DNA of 64,000 nucleotides from DATAXI01 sp963756185 (GCA_963756185.1 CAVWMS010000001.1:248001-312000), one strand, 5' to 3'. Numbered from the stretch's first letter, positions 30,355-38,982 are shown. A program made the numbers and translations. The notes: generated by a model not told the origin, from the sequence alone.

Positions 30355-32646
30355 ATGTCCCGCCTTCCCATCCTTATAGCCGTCCTCACGCTCCTTCCCG
30401 CCCTCCACGCCCAACCCTCCCCAACGCCGCCGCCCCACATCCCCCTCCGGCAATTCTTCGACAATCCCAAATACGCCGCCGCGCAAATCTCTCCCGACGG
30501 CAAACGCCTCGCCTTCGTCGCCCCCGAGAATAACCGCCTCAATGTCTGGGTATGCGACGCCGGCGCTCCGCTCGATTCCGCGCGCGCGGTGACCCATGAG
30601 AAAATGCGCGGCGTCTTCAGCTTCAAATGGTCGCGCGACAGCCGCTGGATCCTTTATGTCCACGACGCGAACGGCGACGAGAACTTCCACATCTTCCGCG
30701 CCGATCCCGGGAAACCCGACGCCCCCGCGCTCGATTTGACCAACGTCGTCCCCTCGCGCGCCGATTTCATCGATCTGCCCCGCGAGACGCCCGGCCAGAT
30801 CGTCGTCGCGTGGAACAAGCGCGACCCGCATTACTTCGACGCTTACCGCATCGACATCGCCACCGGCCAGGCGGCGATGATCGCGCTGAACCCGGGCGAC
30901 GTGGACTCATGGTTCACCGATACGCATGGAAACGTCCTCGGCGCCCTTGCGGTGCTGAAGACCACGCAAACCGAAATCCGCGTGCGGCCCGATGAGAAAT
31001 CGGATTTCAAGTTACTCGCGACTTACGACGAGGATGAGCAGGCCGGCGTGCACGGCTTCGCCGCGGACGGTAGTTTTGTTTACGTCACGAGCGCCCGGGG
31101 CTCCGATACCACCCGGCTCGTGAAGCTCGGCATCGCAACCGGGAAGGAAACGGTGATCGACCAGGACCCGGAGTACGACGTCGACGGGCCGGTCATCAGC
31201 GACCTTACCCATAAGCTGCTCGCCGTCGGGTATAACAAGGATCACTACACTTACAAGGCGTTCGATCCCGAGTTTCAGAAGGATCTCGATAACCTGGCGA
31301 AAATCCATGATGGAGACATCGAATTCCTAAGTTCCACCGCCGATGAGCGCAAGTGGACCGTCGACTTCAATTCCCCCACTGACCCTCGCGCCACTTACCT
31401 TTACGACCGCGATACTGGGACCGCGCGGTTCCTCTTCAGGCCGCGCCCATGGCTTACCCCGGATATCCTGGCGGACATGAAGCCGGTTACCTTCAAAAGC
31501 CGCGACGGATTGACCCTGCACGGCTATCTCACCCTCCCCAGGGGCGTCGAGCCGCGCAACCTTCCCGCCATCCTTGATGTCCACGGCGGGCCATGGCTGC
31601 GCAATGGCTGGGGCTATGACGCCGAGGTGCAATTCCTCGCGAACCGCGGTTACGCAGTCCTCCAGGTCAATTATCGCGGCTCCTCCGGCTACGGGAAGAA
31701 ATTCATCAACGCCGGCGACAAACAATGGGGCGCCAAGATGACCGATGACATGGTGGACGCCACCAATTGGTTGATCGGCCAAAAGATAGCGGACCCGAAA
31801 CGCTTCGGCATTTACGGCGGAAGTTACGGCGGTTACGCCACTCTGGCCGCGCTGGCCTTCCGCCCGGGCGTCTACGCGTGCGGCGTCGATTATGTCGGCG
31901 TGGCCAACCTGCTTACTTTTATGAACACCATGCCGGCTTACTGGGAAGCTTCCCGGCAGGCTCTCTACAGGCGCGTCGGCGATCCCGTGAAGGATCACGA
32001 CTGGCTGCGCGCGCATTCGCCGGTCTTTTACGCCGATAAAATCCAGGCGCCGCTCTTCGTCGCCCAGGGTTACAATGATCCGCGCGTCAATCACAACGAA
32101 GCCGAGCAGATCGTCGCCGCCATGAAGAAAAACAACAAGCCCGTCCAATACATGGTGAAGATGGACGAAGGCCACGGGTTCATGAACCCGGAAAACCGCC
32201 TGGACTTCTACGGCGCCATGGAAGCCTTCCTGGCCACCTATCTGGGCGGCGCCATCGCCGGCCAGCCCGCGCCGAAAATCTCCGATGCCTGGGTGCGCGC
32301 CGTGCCGCCCTCGGTCACCGATAGCGCGGCCTTCATGCGCCTGGAAAACGACGGCGATCAGCCGCTGCGATTGACCGGCGGCGCCACGGACCTCGCCCGC
32401 ATGGCCATGCCGATGCAAACCACGCGCAAAACGGTCAACGGCGTCGAGGTCCTCGGCATGAAATCGGTCGATTTCATCGAGATTCCCGCGCACGGCGAGG
32501 CCATCCTCAAACCCGGCGGCGATCACTTGATGCTGATGGGCCTCACCAGGCACCCCGCGGTTGGCGAACAAGTGAAAGTCACTCTCGAGTTTGAGCCGGG
32601 CGACGTGAAGCTGACCGTCGAGATGCCGGCAAAGATCAACGGATGA
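30355..32646 (+). CDS. Secreted S9 prolyl-oligopeptidase-family peptidase fused to a PCu(A)C copper-chaperone domain
   Basis: Start is the ATG at 30355, giving a signal peptide (LPILIAVLTLLPALHAQ) and 763 residues. Residues about 30-380 are the beta-propeller. About 390-635 are the S9 hydrolase with nucleophile in YGGSYGGYATL (about 491), Asp in GYNDPRVNHNE and His in MDEGHGFMNP. The frame then runs without break into a PCu(A)C (DUF461) domain from ISDAWVRAVPPSV: the copper motif M-x21-H-x-M is exact (GMKSVDFIEIP to GGDHLMLMGL), while the upstream His position is Met-rich (MAMPM). The next genes are Sco1 and a cytochrome c, so the copper part fits cytochrome oxidase CuA assembly. Confidence 0.9.
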   Translation: MSRLPILIAVLTLLPALHAQPSPTPPPHIPLRQFFDNPKYAAAQISPDGKRLAFVAPENNRLNVWVCDAGAPLDSARAVTHEKMRGVFSFKWSRDSRWILYVHDANGDENFHIFRADPGKPDAPALDLTNVVPSRADFIDLPRETPGQIVVAWNKRDPHYFDAYRIDIATGQAAMIALNPGDVDSWFTDTHGNVLGALAVLKTTQTEIRVRPDEKSDFKLLATYDEDEQAGVHGFAADGSFVYVTSARGSDTTRLVKLGIATGKETVIDQDPEYDVDGPVISDLTHKLLAVGYNKDHYTYKAFDPEFQKDLDNLAKIHDGDIEFLSSTADERKWTVDFNSPTDPRATYLYDRDTGTARFLFRPRPWLTPDILADMKPVTFKSRDGLTLHGYLTLPRGVEPRNLPAILDVHGGPWLRNGWGYDAEVQFLANRGYAVLQVNYRGSSGYGKKFINAGDKQWGAKMTDDMVDATNWLIGQKIADPKRFGIYGGSYGGYATLAALAFRPGVYACGVDYVGVANLLTFMNTMPAYWEASRQALYRRVGDPVKDHDWLRAHSPVFYADKIQAPLFVAQGYNDPRVNHNEAEQIVAAMKKNNKPVQYMVKMDEGHGFMNPENRLDFYGAMEAFLATYLGGAIAGQPAPKISDAWVRAVPPSVTDSAAFMRLENDGDQPLRLTGGATDLARMAMPMQTTRKTVNGVEVLGMKSVDFIEIPAHGEAILKPGGDHLMLMGLTRHPAVGEQVKVTLEFEPGDVKLTVEMPAKING

Positions 32647-32708
32647 GCCCTCGTACATGCGCGGGCGGAAGTTGCCTGCCGGGCCGGGAGTTGCTTTAGT
32701 GTTGGATC

Positions 32709-33383
32709 ATGAATCCGGTCGTCGAACCACTCCCCGGCCTGCACGCGGCGCGGCGGCGTTCGGCGGTGATGCGCCTGGCTCTCCTCGTCGTAATCGGCCT
32801 CGCAATTTGCGTGGGCGGCATCTTCCTGCTGCGGCAACAGGGCAATGCGCCGGCGAACGGCTATTACGGCGAGCCCATCGGCAAGGATGCCCCTGACTTT
32901 GCGCTCACCGCCCAGGATGGAAAAACGATGAGCCTCGGCGATTTGAAAGGCAACGTCGTCCTGATGACATTCGGTTTCACCCACTGCCCGAATATCTGCC
33001 CAACCACGCTGGCAAATCTCGCCGCCATCTGCCAGGCGCTCCCGCCGCGGGATCGGCAGCGCGTAAAGGTGCTCTTCATTACCGTCGACCCCGCGCGCGA
33101 TACCCCCAAGGCGCTCGGCGACTATGTTTCTTTTTATAACAAGGATTTCATCGGCCTGACCGGCAGCGACGCTCAGATTGCGAAAGTAGCAAAGGATTAC
33201 GGCGCCTATTACGAGGCCGTGATGCAGCAGAGCCAGGTCGCGGGTGATTATTACACCATGAATCACTCGACTTACGTTTACCTCATCGATCCCAAAGGCT
33301 CCTACGCCCTGCTCTACGACAACGACAAACTGACCGATCACGACCGCATGGCACAGGACATCGAACGGGAGCTGGGCAACTGA
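32709..33383 (+). CDS. Sco1/SenC/PrrC family copper chaperone for cytochrome oxidase
   Basis: The protein has 224 residues with one N-terminal membrane anchor (about 20-41: MRLALLVVIGLAICVGGIFLL cut short here) and a thioredoxin-like periplasmic domain. The copper site is complete: Cys93 and Cys97 in THCPNICPTT and His186 in YTMNHSTYVYLID. VLFITVDPARDTP and YYEAVMQQ-like features match Sco. It lies 62 bp after the S9-PCu(A)C fusion. Sco and PCu(A)C proteins cooperate to metallate the CuA centre of cytochrome c oxidase, so the two adjacent genes form a coherent copper-delivery module. Confidence 0.93.
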   Translation: MNPVVEPLPGLHAARRRSAVMRLALLVVIGLAICVGGIFLLRQQGNAPANGYYGEPIGKDAPDFALTAQDGKTMSLGDLKGNVVLMTFGFTHCPNICPTTLANLAAICQALPPRDRQRVKVLFITVDPARDTPKALGDYVSFYNKDFIGLTGSDAQIAKVAKDYGAYYEAVMQQSQVAGDYYTMNHSTYVYLIDPKGSYALLYDNDKLTDHDRMAQDIERELGN

Positions 33384-33415
33384 CCGAAGCATCTCCAAAA
33401 GTCATGTCACGTAAA

Positions 33416-33445
33416 GGCGCAAGGAAGACGCCCCGGGCTGAAAGA
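33416..33445 (+). repeat. GC-rich interspersed repeat unit (first copy)
   Basis: GGCGCAAGGAAGACGCCCCG then GGCTGAAAG is the same unit that recurs twice at 33757-33830. It lies directly before MITE family 1 copy B, which seems to have inserted inside this repeat cluster. Confidence 0.7.
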
Positions 33446-33735
33446 GGGTGTTCCGAAATTGATTTTGCGCTACAGAGTAAAACCCCGGAAAACCGGTTTC
33501 GCGCCGAGAGAGCAGGCGGGATACTTGCGCTCCCTTCTGGACAACTTTGCGTCTTTGCGCCTTTGCGTGATTCCCTTTTCCAGAAGGGATTAGCCTCACG
33601 CAAAGGCGCAAAGGCGCAAAGAAAATCAGAGCAGGCCACTCTCGAAAAACCGCGCGGTCGAAGATCAAGACGCACCCCTACTGTTCTTTTGGAGCAATTA
33701 TTTCCAATCCAAATACCGACTCCAAATTTCAAAAT
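33446..33735 (-). mobile_element. MITE-like element family 1, copy B (reverse orientation, with internal insertion)
   Basis: It opens with GGGTGTTCCGAAATTGATTT, the inverted right end of the copy at 46507-46692. The same stem-loop core is present at 33545-33621 (CTTTGCGCCTTTGCGTGA... against TCACGCAAAGGCGCAAAG). The text after it matches the left half of copies A and C in reverse (CGCGCGGTCGAAGATCAA, GGAGCAATTATTTCC). About 60 bp between 33468 and 33530 is extra relative to the other copies. Confidence 0.72.
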
Positions 33736-33747
33736 AGCCTCTGAAAG

Positions 33748-33870
33748 TCCGGAATGTGGCGCAAGGAAGAAGCATCGGGCCGAAAGCCCGGAATGTGGCG
33801 CAAGGAAGACGCCCCGGGCTGAAAGCCCGGAATGTTATAGCCCGGGCTGGAGCGAAGCCGAGGCCCGGGT
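33748..33870 (+). repeat. Tandem GC-rich repeat: GAAAGCCCGGAATGT...CGCAAGGAAGACGC units
   Basis: Two and a half copies of a ~43 bp unit (GAAAGTCCGGAATGTGGCGC, then AAGGAAGAAGCATCGGGCC, and again with ...GACGCCCCGGGCT) are followed by GCCCGGGCTGGAGCGAAGC. Each unit has a GGGCTGAAAGCCC hairpin core. No gene is involved; it lies just upstream of the cytochrome c gene. Confidence 0.7.
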
Positions 33871-33922
33871 AAGCCAGCCCCATCCCGAATCAAGGCCTGT
33901 AAGGCCGCCGCAAATCATTCAA

Positions 33923-34366
33923 TTGGCATGGCGCAGCGCCTGCGTGATTGCAGCCGCGTTGCTCGCCGGGTGCCATCCCGCGCAGCAGGATCAGAATGTC
34001 GAAACTGATCCCGGGCACTACCTCTATACGGCGCGCTGTGCGGTATGCCACGGGACAAATCGGGAGGGGATCGCCCCGCTATATCCCCCGCTGGCGGGAT
34101 CGCCATGGGTCGATGGCCCGCCCGGCAAACTCGCCGCCGTTATCATGGATGGAATGGTGGACGAATCCGGCACCTATCACGGAACAATGCCCGCGTGGCG
34201 CGCCGTAATGTCTGACGCCGACATGGCGACATTGATGACATGGCTCAGGCAGCAGGATGGCAAAGGCCCTGTCACTCCCATCGAGGTAAATCACTTCCGC
34301 GTCAAGACCGAAGTCCGCGGCGCCCCATGGACAGCGGAAGATCTGAAGAATCTGAAGTTGAATTAG
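33923..34366 (+). CDS. Lipoprotein c-type cytochrome
   Basis: The lipobox VIAAALLAGC identifies a lipoprotein signal peptide; the best start is the TTG at 33923, since the frame upstream is repeat-derived. The mature domain is a single-haem cytochrome c: YLYTARCAVCHGTNREGI (CxxCH), PPLAGSPWV, and GTMPAW with the axial Met. It probably donates electrons to the cytochrome oxidase served by the preceding Sco1 and PCu(A)C genes, like the subunit II-linked or ctaX-type cytochromes. It is about 147 residues. An alternative GTG start lies at 33944 but would shorten the signal. Confidence 0.82.
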   Translation: MAWRSACVIAAALLAGCHPAQQDQNVETDPGHYLYTARCAVCHGTNREGIAPLYPPLAGSPWVDGPPGKLAAVIMDGMVDESGTYHGTMPAWRAVMSDADMATLMTWLRQQDGKGPVTPIEVNHFRVKTEVRGAPWTAEDLKNLKLN

Positions 34367-34381
34367 TCAATTATACTTACT

Positions 34382-34987
34382 ATGACAAAGAACCGAATGA
34401 ACCCCAAAGTTGACGAGTATTTCAGCAAATCCAAAAAGTGGCGGCCGGAATTGGCGAAATTGAGAAAAATCATTCTCGGTTGTGGCCTGACCGAGGAATT
34501 GAAATGGGGCAAACCCTGTTACACCTTTCAGGAGGCTAACGTAGTTATCATCCTTCCATTGAAAGAACACTGTGCGCTTCTATTCTGCAAAGGCGCCCTC
34601 TTAAAGGACGCCAATGGCATTCTGATCAAAGCCGGGGAGAATACGCAGGCGGCGCGCCAGATTCGGTTGACCAATGTTCGGGAAATAATCGAAAAGGAAA
34701 CCATCTTGAAGGGCATCATTGAGAATGCCATCGAAGTGGAAAAAGCCGGTCTGAAAGTCAAATTCAAGAAGATCACCGAACACAAAGTTCCTGAGGAATT
34801 TCAAAAAAAATTGGATGCAAACCCCGCCTTGAAAACCGCCTTTCGCGCATTAACGCCGGGCCGGCAAAGACTCTACCTCATGCACTTTTCGGCGGCCAAA
34901 CAATCCAAAACCCGGGAGTCAAGAATTGAAAAGTGCATCCCGAAGATTCTCAAGGGAAAAGGATTGAATGATGACTATATCCGATAA
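34382..34987 (+). CDS. YdeI/OmpD-associated-like protein with DUF1801 domain
   Basis: This 201-residue cytosolic protein has an N-terminal DUF1801 fold (LTEELKWGKPCYTFQEANVV, CALLFCKGALLKD) and a C-terminal YdeI/OmdA-type helical tail (FQKKLDANPALKTAFRALTPGR, then HFSAAKQSKTRESRIEKCIP). That tail is a common signature of the family, whose function is poorly known; the 'bacteriocin protection' label is historical. GC content and lysine-rich composition are unlike its high-GC neighbours, hinting at separate ancestry. It begins 15 bp after the cytochrome stop, but is probably not functionally linked. Confidence 0.85.
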   Translation: MTKNRMNPKVDEYFSKSKKWRPELAKLRKIILGCGLTEELKWGKPCYTFQEANVVIILPLKEHCALLFCKGALLKDANGILIKAGENTQAARQIRLTNVREIIEKETILKGIIENAIEVEKAGLKVKFKKITEHKVPEEFQKKLDANPALKTAFRALTPGRQRLYLMHFSAAKQSKTRESRIEKCIPKILKGKGLNDDYIR

Positions 34988-35035
34988 GATCGGGGCAAGG
35001 CTTGGCGCCTCAGTATTTAGGTAATCCCCACCGCC

Positions 35036-35962
35036 TCACCGGGACCACGCCGCCTTCATCCTCGCCAGCACCCCGATCGCCTGCAGAAAGATCAGCAGCC
35101 CGTCCAGCACCGCGATCACCGCGAATATCTTCTTCGCCGTCCGCATCGAAAACCATTGCGCCACGAATGGCCCCAGCCGCCCGCCCCACAGCACCCCCAG
35201 CATCGTAAAGATCGCCCATTGCCACGGCACCCCGCCGAAGTAGAGCGAATGCAGCAGCGCCAGGAAGATCGAGTTGATTGACAGCAACAGCACCCCGAGA
35301 CCCAGCGCCCGGTTCGCATTCAGCCCAAACGCCAGCATGCAGAACGCCGCCACGATTTCCCCCTCGCCGATCGCCACCCAGCCCGTGATCACCCCCCCGA
35401 AAAACGCCGCCACCGCCACCCAGAAATTCGCTTTCCGCGGCAGGTCGGGCACGCCTCCTTTATGGTCGAGTGTGTAGAGCGTCATCAGACCCGCCACGAT
35501 GGTGATGGGGCCAAACAGCTCCTTCACCAGCATCGGATTCGGCCGGTAAACGAACGACGAAACCAGCGCCCCGGCGATCAACGGCGGCACCGTCCATCTT
35601 AGCAGGCGCAACGGCACCTCGCCGCGCCTCAGCCATCCCGTGGCGCCGCTCGTCATCCCCACCGCCTGCGTCACGAACGCCAGCTTCAGCGCCGCGACCG
35701 GATTCGCGCTGTACACAAAAATCATCGTCGGCACAAACACCAGCCCGCCGCCGATCGCCGTCAGGTTCCCGATCACCGCGCCCGCCACGCCGATCAGCAC
35801 CAGCGGCCAGTTGCGCTCCGCCAGCTTCCCCGGCGAGGGAAAACAGCACACGTAAACCACCAGCCACACCAGCGTGAACACCACCAGCCACGGCGAAAAA
35901 TAGCGCAGCCGCCGGCGCGAACCGGCATATGCGGCTGTTGAATCCTGAAGACAATCCTCCAT
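35036..35962 (-). CDS. TauE/SafE (DUF81) family membrane permease
   Basis: From the ATG at 35962 the protein has 308 residues and about eight helices arranged as two repeats: GVAGAVIGNLTAIGGGLVFVP in the first and VAAFFGGVITGWVAIGEGEI in the second, both carrying the G-x-G-G/E half-motif of the family. These proteins export or import small sulfonates, sulfite or other anions. No substrate clue is present nearby. The upstream extension to 36097 reads through the intergenic spacer and is not favoured. It is divergent from the WYL regulator, 162 bp apart. Confidence 0.88.
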   Translation of the reverse strand: MEDCLQDSTAAYAGSRRRLRYFSPWLVVFTLVWLVVYVCCFPSPGKLAERNWPLVLIGVAGAVIGNLTAIGGGLVFVPTMIFVYSANPVAALKLAFVTQAVGMTSGATGWLRRGEVPLRLLRWTVPPLIAGALVSSFVYRPNPMLVKELFGPITIVAGLMTLYTLDHKGGVPDLPRKANFWVAVAAFFGGVITGWVAIGEGEIVAAFCMLAFGLNANRALGLGVLLLSINSIFLALLHSLYFGGVPWQWAIFTMLGVLWGGRLGPFVAQWFSMRTAKKIFAVIAVLDGLLIFLQAIGVLARMKAAWSR

Positions 35963-36124
35963 GTGCGAAAAAGCATGAACGATGAACGCCCGGGAATGAA
36001 GGCGCAAGATTTGCCGGCCCCGTTCATGCCATCCCGCGAATTCACGCTCCCCCGGCCACCGGAATATTTGCCCGAGCATGGGACAATAAATGTCCAACCC
36101 ACCGCGCTAACATGCGGGCGGAAC

Positions 36125-36784
36125 ATGGACCGGAACAAAGGCGAAGATACCCCCTCCACGCGCAAGCAAATGCAGGTAAGGCAGCAACGGGAGGAGCGCC
36201 TGGGCCGCAGATATTCGCGCCCCCCCTTGATGCGCATGGTCAGGCTTCATGAATGGCTCATTGCCAACCGCTACCCAAATTGCCGCAAAATCGCCGAGGA
36301 ATTCGAAGTCTCATCCAAGACAGTCCAGCGCGACGTCAATTTCATGCGCGACCAGATGGGCATGCCCATCGAGTACGACATGGAACGCTTCGGCTTTCGC
36401 TACACCCAGCCCGTCATGGAATTTCCCGCGCTCGGCTTTTACTCGACCAAACCCCCCGGCAAGGAGGGAAATTGGGCCCGCGTCAAGCCGCCGCCCCCCT
36501 TGGGCCAGCTTCCGGACCTCATGGCCCGCGGCGGCCGCGGCAGCATGGTCCGCATTTGCTTCGATGCGGAATCCGCCCAGGCCGCCCGCAGCCGCACATG
36601 GCACGCCACCCAGGCCACGCGCTCCCTGCCCGAGGGCGGTCTCGAGATGGCCCTGCGCGTGCCAGACGAGGAGGAAATCGTGCGCTGGGTTCTCGGCTGG
36701 AGCGGCCACGCCTGGGTCATCGAGCCGCAACGGCTCCGCATCAGGCTGAAGGAGGTAGCCCTTGAAATCCTCGCCCACCATTAA
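36125..36784 (+). CDS. YafY-like HTH/WYL-domain transcriptional regulator
   Basis: Starting at the ATG at 36125 the protein has 219 residues. An HTH_11/DeoR-like domain (MVRLHEWLIANRYPNCRKIA, EFEVSSKTVQRDVNFMRDQM) is followed by GMPIEYDMERFGFRYTQP, the typical link to a WYL sensor domain. The second half is a WYL C-terminal extension (ALRVPDEEEIVRWVLGWSGHAWVIEP). The central WYL beta-barrel is much shortened relative to the ~320-residue family norm, so ligand binding may be lost. Divergent from the TauE permease; it could regulate it, but that is only positional. Confidence 0.82.
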   Translation: MDRNKGEDTPSTRKQMQVRQQREERLGRRYSRPPLMRMVRLHEWLIANRYPNCRKIAEEFEVSSKTVQRDVNFMRDQMGMPIEYDMERFGFRYTQPVMEFPALGFYSTKPPGKEGNWARVKPPPPLGQLPDLMARGGRGSMVRICFDAESAQAARSRTWHATQATRSLPEGGLEMALRVPDEEEIVRWVLGWSGHAWVIEPQRLRIRLKEVALEILAHH

Positions 36785-36824
36785 CCATCCGGCCTTTTGG
36801 GCCCCCGCGCCCGCCCCTCCTGGG

Positions 36825-37286
36825 CTAACGCATCGTCAGCGAGATCAGCGCAAACAGGCACAACCAGAGAAACCCGGCAATCACCCCCAGCACCACCAGC
36901 GCCGGTATCGCCGCGATTGCCCATTTGACCATCAGCATCACCATCGAGCCAAACGGCATGTCAAAATCAACGACCGACACCTGGATCGTCGGTGGCGACG
37001 GCGGCATGTTGGGCACGGGGGCGGGAGCGGGCGCCGCAGTTGCCGGGATTCGAGGACGTTCCACGGCGGCTGTCTCGGCCGCAGGCGGCATGCTCGATCC
37101 GGCCTCGGCGGCCGTTGCCGCGGCCCGTTCGCGCGCCAGCAGCAGGCCCAGCGTCGTCCAGTCATACTGCCCATCCCGGATCGCCGGATCCGTCTCCTGG
37201 TACGTCCCCTCGTACACCAGTTCGCGAACGTCCTGCTCCTCGTAAGGACCTTCGCGTTGTCCGTCTTTGATTACCCAGATGGCCAT
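36825..37286 (-). CDS. GYF_2-domain membrane protein
   Basis: This 153-residue protein starts with a GYF_2 domain (IWVIKDGQREGPYEEQDVREL, DPAIRDGQYDWTTLGLLL), then an Ala/Pro linker, and ends with one or two transmembrane segments (WAIAAIPALVVLGVIAGFLW). GYF_2 domains bind proline-rich peptides and are abundant in PVC bacteria, often fused to membrane segments. The partner is unknown. Confidence 0.85.
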   Translation of the reverse strand: MAIWVIKDGQREGPYEEQDVRELVYEGTYQETDPAIRDGQYDWTTLGLLLARERAAATAAEAGSSMPPAAETAAVERPRIPATAAPAPAPVPNMPPSPPTIQVSVVDFDMPFGSMVMLMVKWAIAAIPALVVLGVIAGFLWLCLFALISLTMR

Positions 37287-37386
37287 GCTCCAGCAATTTA
37301 AGCCATGGTGGGCGCGGCTGGCAACTGCGCCGTCCGCCGCCCGTCCCCCCGCCCTCCAAACCCACCGGCGAACATGCGCCGATTCG

Positions 37387-37956
37387 TCAATTTTCCAGTT
37401 CCGGTTTCCCGGATTGCTCGTTCGAGGACTTCTTCCCCGCCCCGCCGTTCATGTACTTTTCAATGATCGGGTCCAGCTTCGCGTGCAGGCTGTCCTGCAA
37501 TGGCTTGCTCATGAAATATTGCTGGCCCGCCAGCGAGCCGTCCTGCATCACCAGCGGCAGCTTCGCCATCACCCTTTGCCCCAGCGGCTGCTGGAGAAAG
37601 GCCAGCAGCATCCGCAATTCATCCCGCGTAAACGCCCGCGCGTAAATCTGCACCAGCTTCGGCTTGATGTCCGGCCACTTCACCTCCTCGTTGAACCACT
37701 CGGTAAACGCCTTCTCCACCTCGGGCCGCGCCGCCTTGGGCATCCCGTCCCGCTCCATCGCATCCAGGGCCGGCCCCAGGAACCCCGCAAAGCTGTCCCG
37801 CAGATTCTCCGGGCTGTAGGCCAGCTCCAGCACCTGCCCCGCCAGATCGGTCCTCGCGTCCATGTCGTCGTCCGCCCGCGCGAAGCGGGGGCAAAGGGTG
37901 AACAGGAGCAAAATCAGCGAAAAACAGACGGCCTTGGAATGAAACATGCCGCTCAT
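37387..37956 (-). CDS. DUF2059-domain exported protein
   Basis: From the ATG at 37956 a signal peptide is visible (AVCFSLILLLFTLCPRFARA). The mature part is all-helical with EVEKAFTEWFNEEVKWPDIK, LVQIYARAFTRDELRMLLAF and PLGQRVMAKLP. This is the DUF2059 pattern (Y-x-x-x-FT-x-xEL...F...P-x-GQK). Function is unknown in the family; it is periplasmic. The next feature upstream on the same strand is tRNA-Leu, 77 bp away. Confidence 0.85.
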   Translation of the reverse strand: MSGMFHSKAVCFSLILLLFTLCPRFARADDDMDARTDLAGQVLELAYSPENLRDSFAGFLGPALDAMERDGMPKAARPEVEKAFTEWFNEEVKWPDIKPKLVQIYARAFTRDELRMLLAFLQQPLGQRVMAKLPLVMQDGSLAGQQYFMSKPLQDSLHAKLDPIIEKYMNGGAGKKSSNEQSGKPELEN

Positions 37957-38032
37957 TTTCGTGCCCAATGCCGCCCCGCTCAACTGCAAATACACGCCTC
38001 CGCTTGTCCGCATTGCCGCTCCCCGCGCACGC

Positions 38033-38116
38033 TACCGGCGGTCGGGGTCGAACCGACACACTCTTGCGAGTACTGGATTTTGAGTCCAGCGCGTCTGCCA
38101 ATTCCGCCACGCCGGC
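38033..38116 (-). tRNA. tRNA-Leu (CAA anticodon)
   Basis: On the minus strand the molecule begins GCCGGCGTGGCGGAATTGGC, has the anticodon arm CTGGACTCAAAATCCAG with CAA anticodon, a class II long variable arm (TACTCGCAAGAGTGT), a TΨC arm GGTTCGACCCC and the acceptor CGCCGGT with discriminator A. CCA is not encoded. It is 84 nt; position 1:72 is a G-U pair. Confidence 0.95.
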
Positions 38117-38253
38117 TTCCATTGCGAGCGATACGGTTTACAGCGGCCCGCGCCGCGCGCAACAGGAAAGTGCGGGCCACTCTCCCCGGACCAGGCCCAC
38201 GGACCCGAAGGGAGAACGTACTGCTACCTACGACAACGCCGTACATCGTCGCG

Positions 38254-38273
38254 ACTCATTGTCACTCATTGTC
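38254..38273 (+). promoter_or_regulatory. Perfect 10-bp tandem direct repeat upstream of the HTH-REC gene
   Basis: ACTCATTGTC occurs twice back to back, spaced exactly one helical turn, 44 bp before the start at 38317. This geometry suits binding of an XRE-type regulator on one DNA face; autoregulation by the downstream XRE-REC protein is an inference. Confidence 0.45.
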
Positions 38274-38316
38274 TGTTGATGCCCATGCTAAACTATGTAT
38301 GAATGAATCTTAGGAA

Positions 38317-38982
38317 GTGGGTGCTGATGTGAAGTTTAGCCTTGCGATGGCAATCAAATCGAAACGTTCGGCCCTGGCGATTTCGCAGGAGGAGCTTGCG
38401 GACCGGGCCGGCCTTCACCGTACTTATATTGCGGACATCGAGCGCGGCGCGCGCAATCCTTCGCTCCAGAGCATTGAGAAACTCGCTCGCGCGCTGGACG
38501 TCTCCCTGGCGGCCCTTTTCCAGCAGGACCCCGGCGAAAGCGCCGAGGCCAGGCTCGTCGATATCCTGCTCGTGGAAGACAACCCCCGCGACGTCGAGCT
38601 CACCATGCGCGCCTTCCGCAAAGCCCGCATCACCAATCCGGTTCACTTCGCTCGCGATGGGGCCGAGGCTCTCGATTTTCTCTTTGCCACCGGAATTCAC
38701 GCCCGCCGGCTCGTCGAGCGGCCCCCCGGAGTCGTCCTTCTCGATTTGAACCTGCCGAAGGTCGGTGGCATCGAAGTCCTCAAAATATTGAAGAAAGATC
38801 CGCGAACGCGCGAGATACCGGTGGTGATCCTTACCGTATCCAGTCGCGATCGCGACATGGCCGCTTGCCGCCGGCTCGGCGCGGCGGGTTACATCGTCAA
38901 GCCGGTCCGCTTTCAGAACTTCAGCGAAGCAATGCCGCGCCTCGATTTTAAATGGGCATTACTCAAGGGAGGTGCTATATAG
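38317..38982 (+). CDS. XRE-type HTH fused to a C-terminal Rcp1-like receiver
   Basis: The 221-residue protein has an XRE/Cro HTH at residues 10-68 (ISQEELADRAGLHRTYIADI, ERGARNPSLQSIEKLARAL) and a receiver at 82-215: ILLVEDNPRDVELT, phosphoacceptor Asp143 in VVLLDLNLPKVGG, ILTVSSRD and Lys195 in YIVKPV. The receiver belongs to the Rcp1-type group that pairs with PAS/phytochrome-like kinases, and it is clearly paralogous to the stand-alone receiver at 40641. It heads a four-gene phosphorelay cluster. DNA-binding before receiver is an unusual order. A shorter start at the GTG at 38332 is possible. Confidence 0.9.
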   Translation: MGADVKFSLAMAIKSKRSALAISQEELADRAGLHRTYIADIERGARNPSLQSIEKLARALDVSLAALFQQDPGESAEARLVDILLVEDNPRDVELTMRAFRKARITNPVHFARDGAEALDFLFATGIHARRLVERPPGVVLLDLNLPKVGGIEVLKILKKDPRTREIPVVILTVSSRDRDMAACRRLGAAGYIVKPVRFQNFSEAMPRLDFKWALLKGGAI

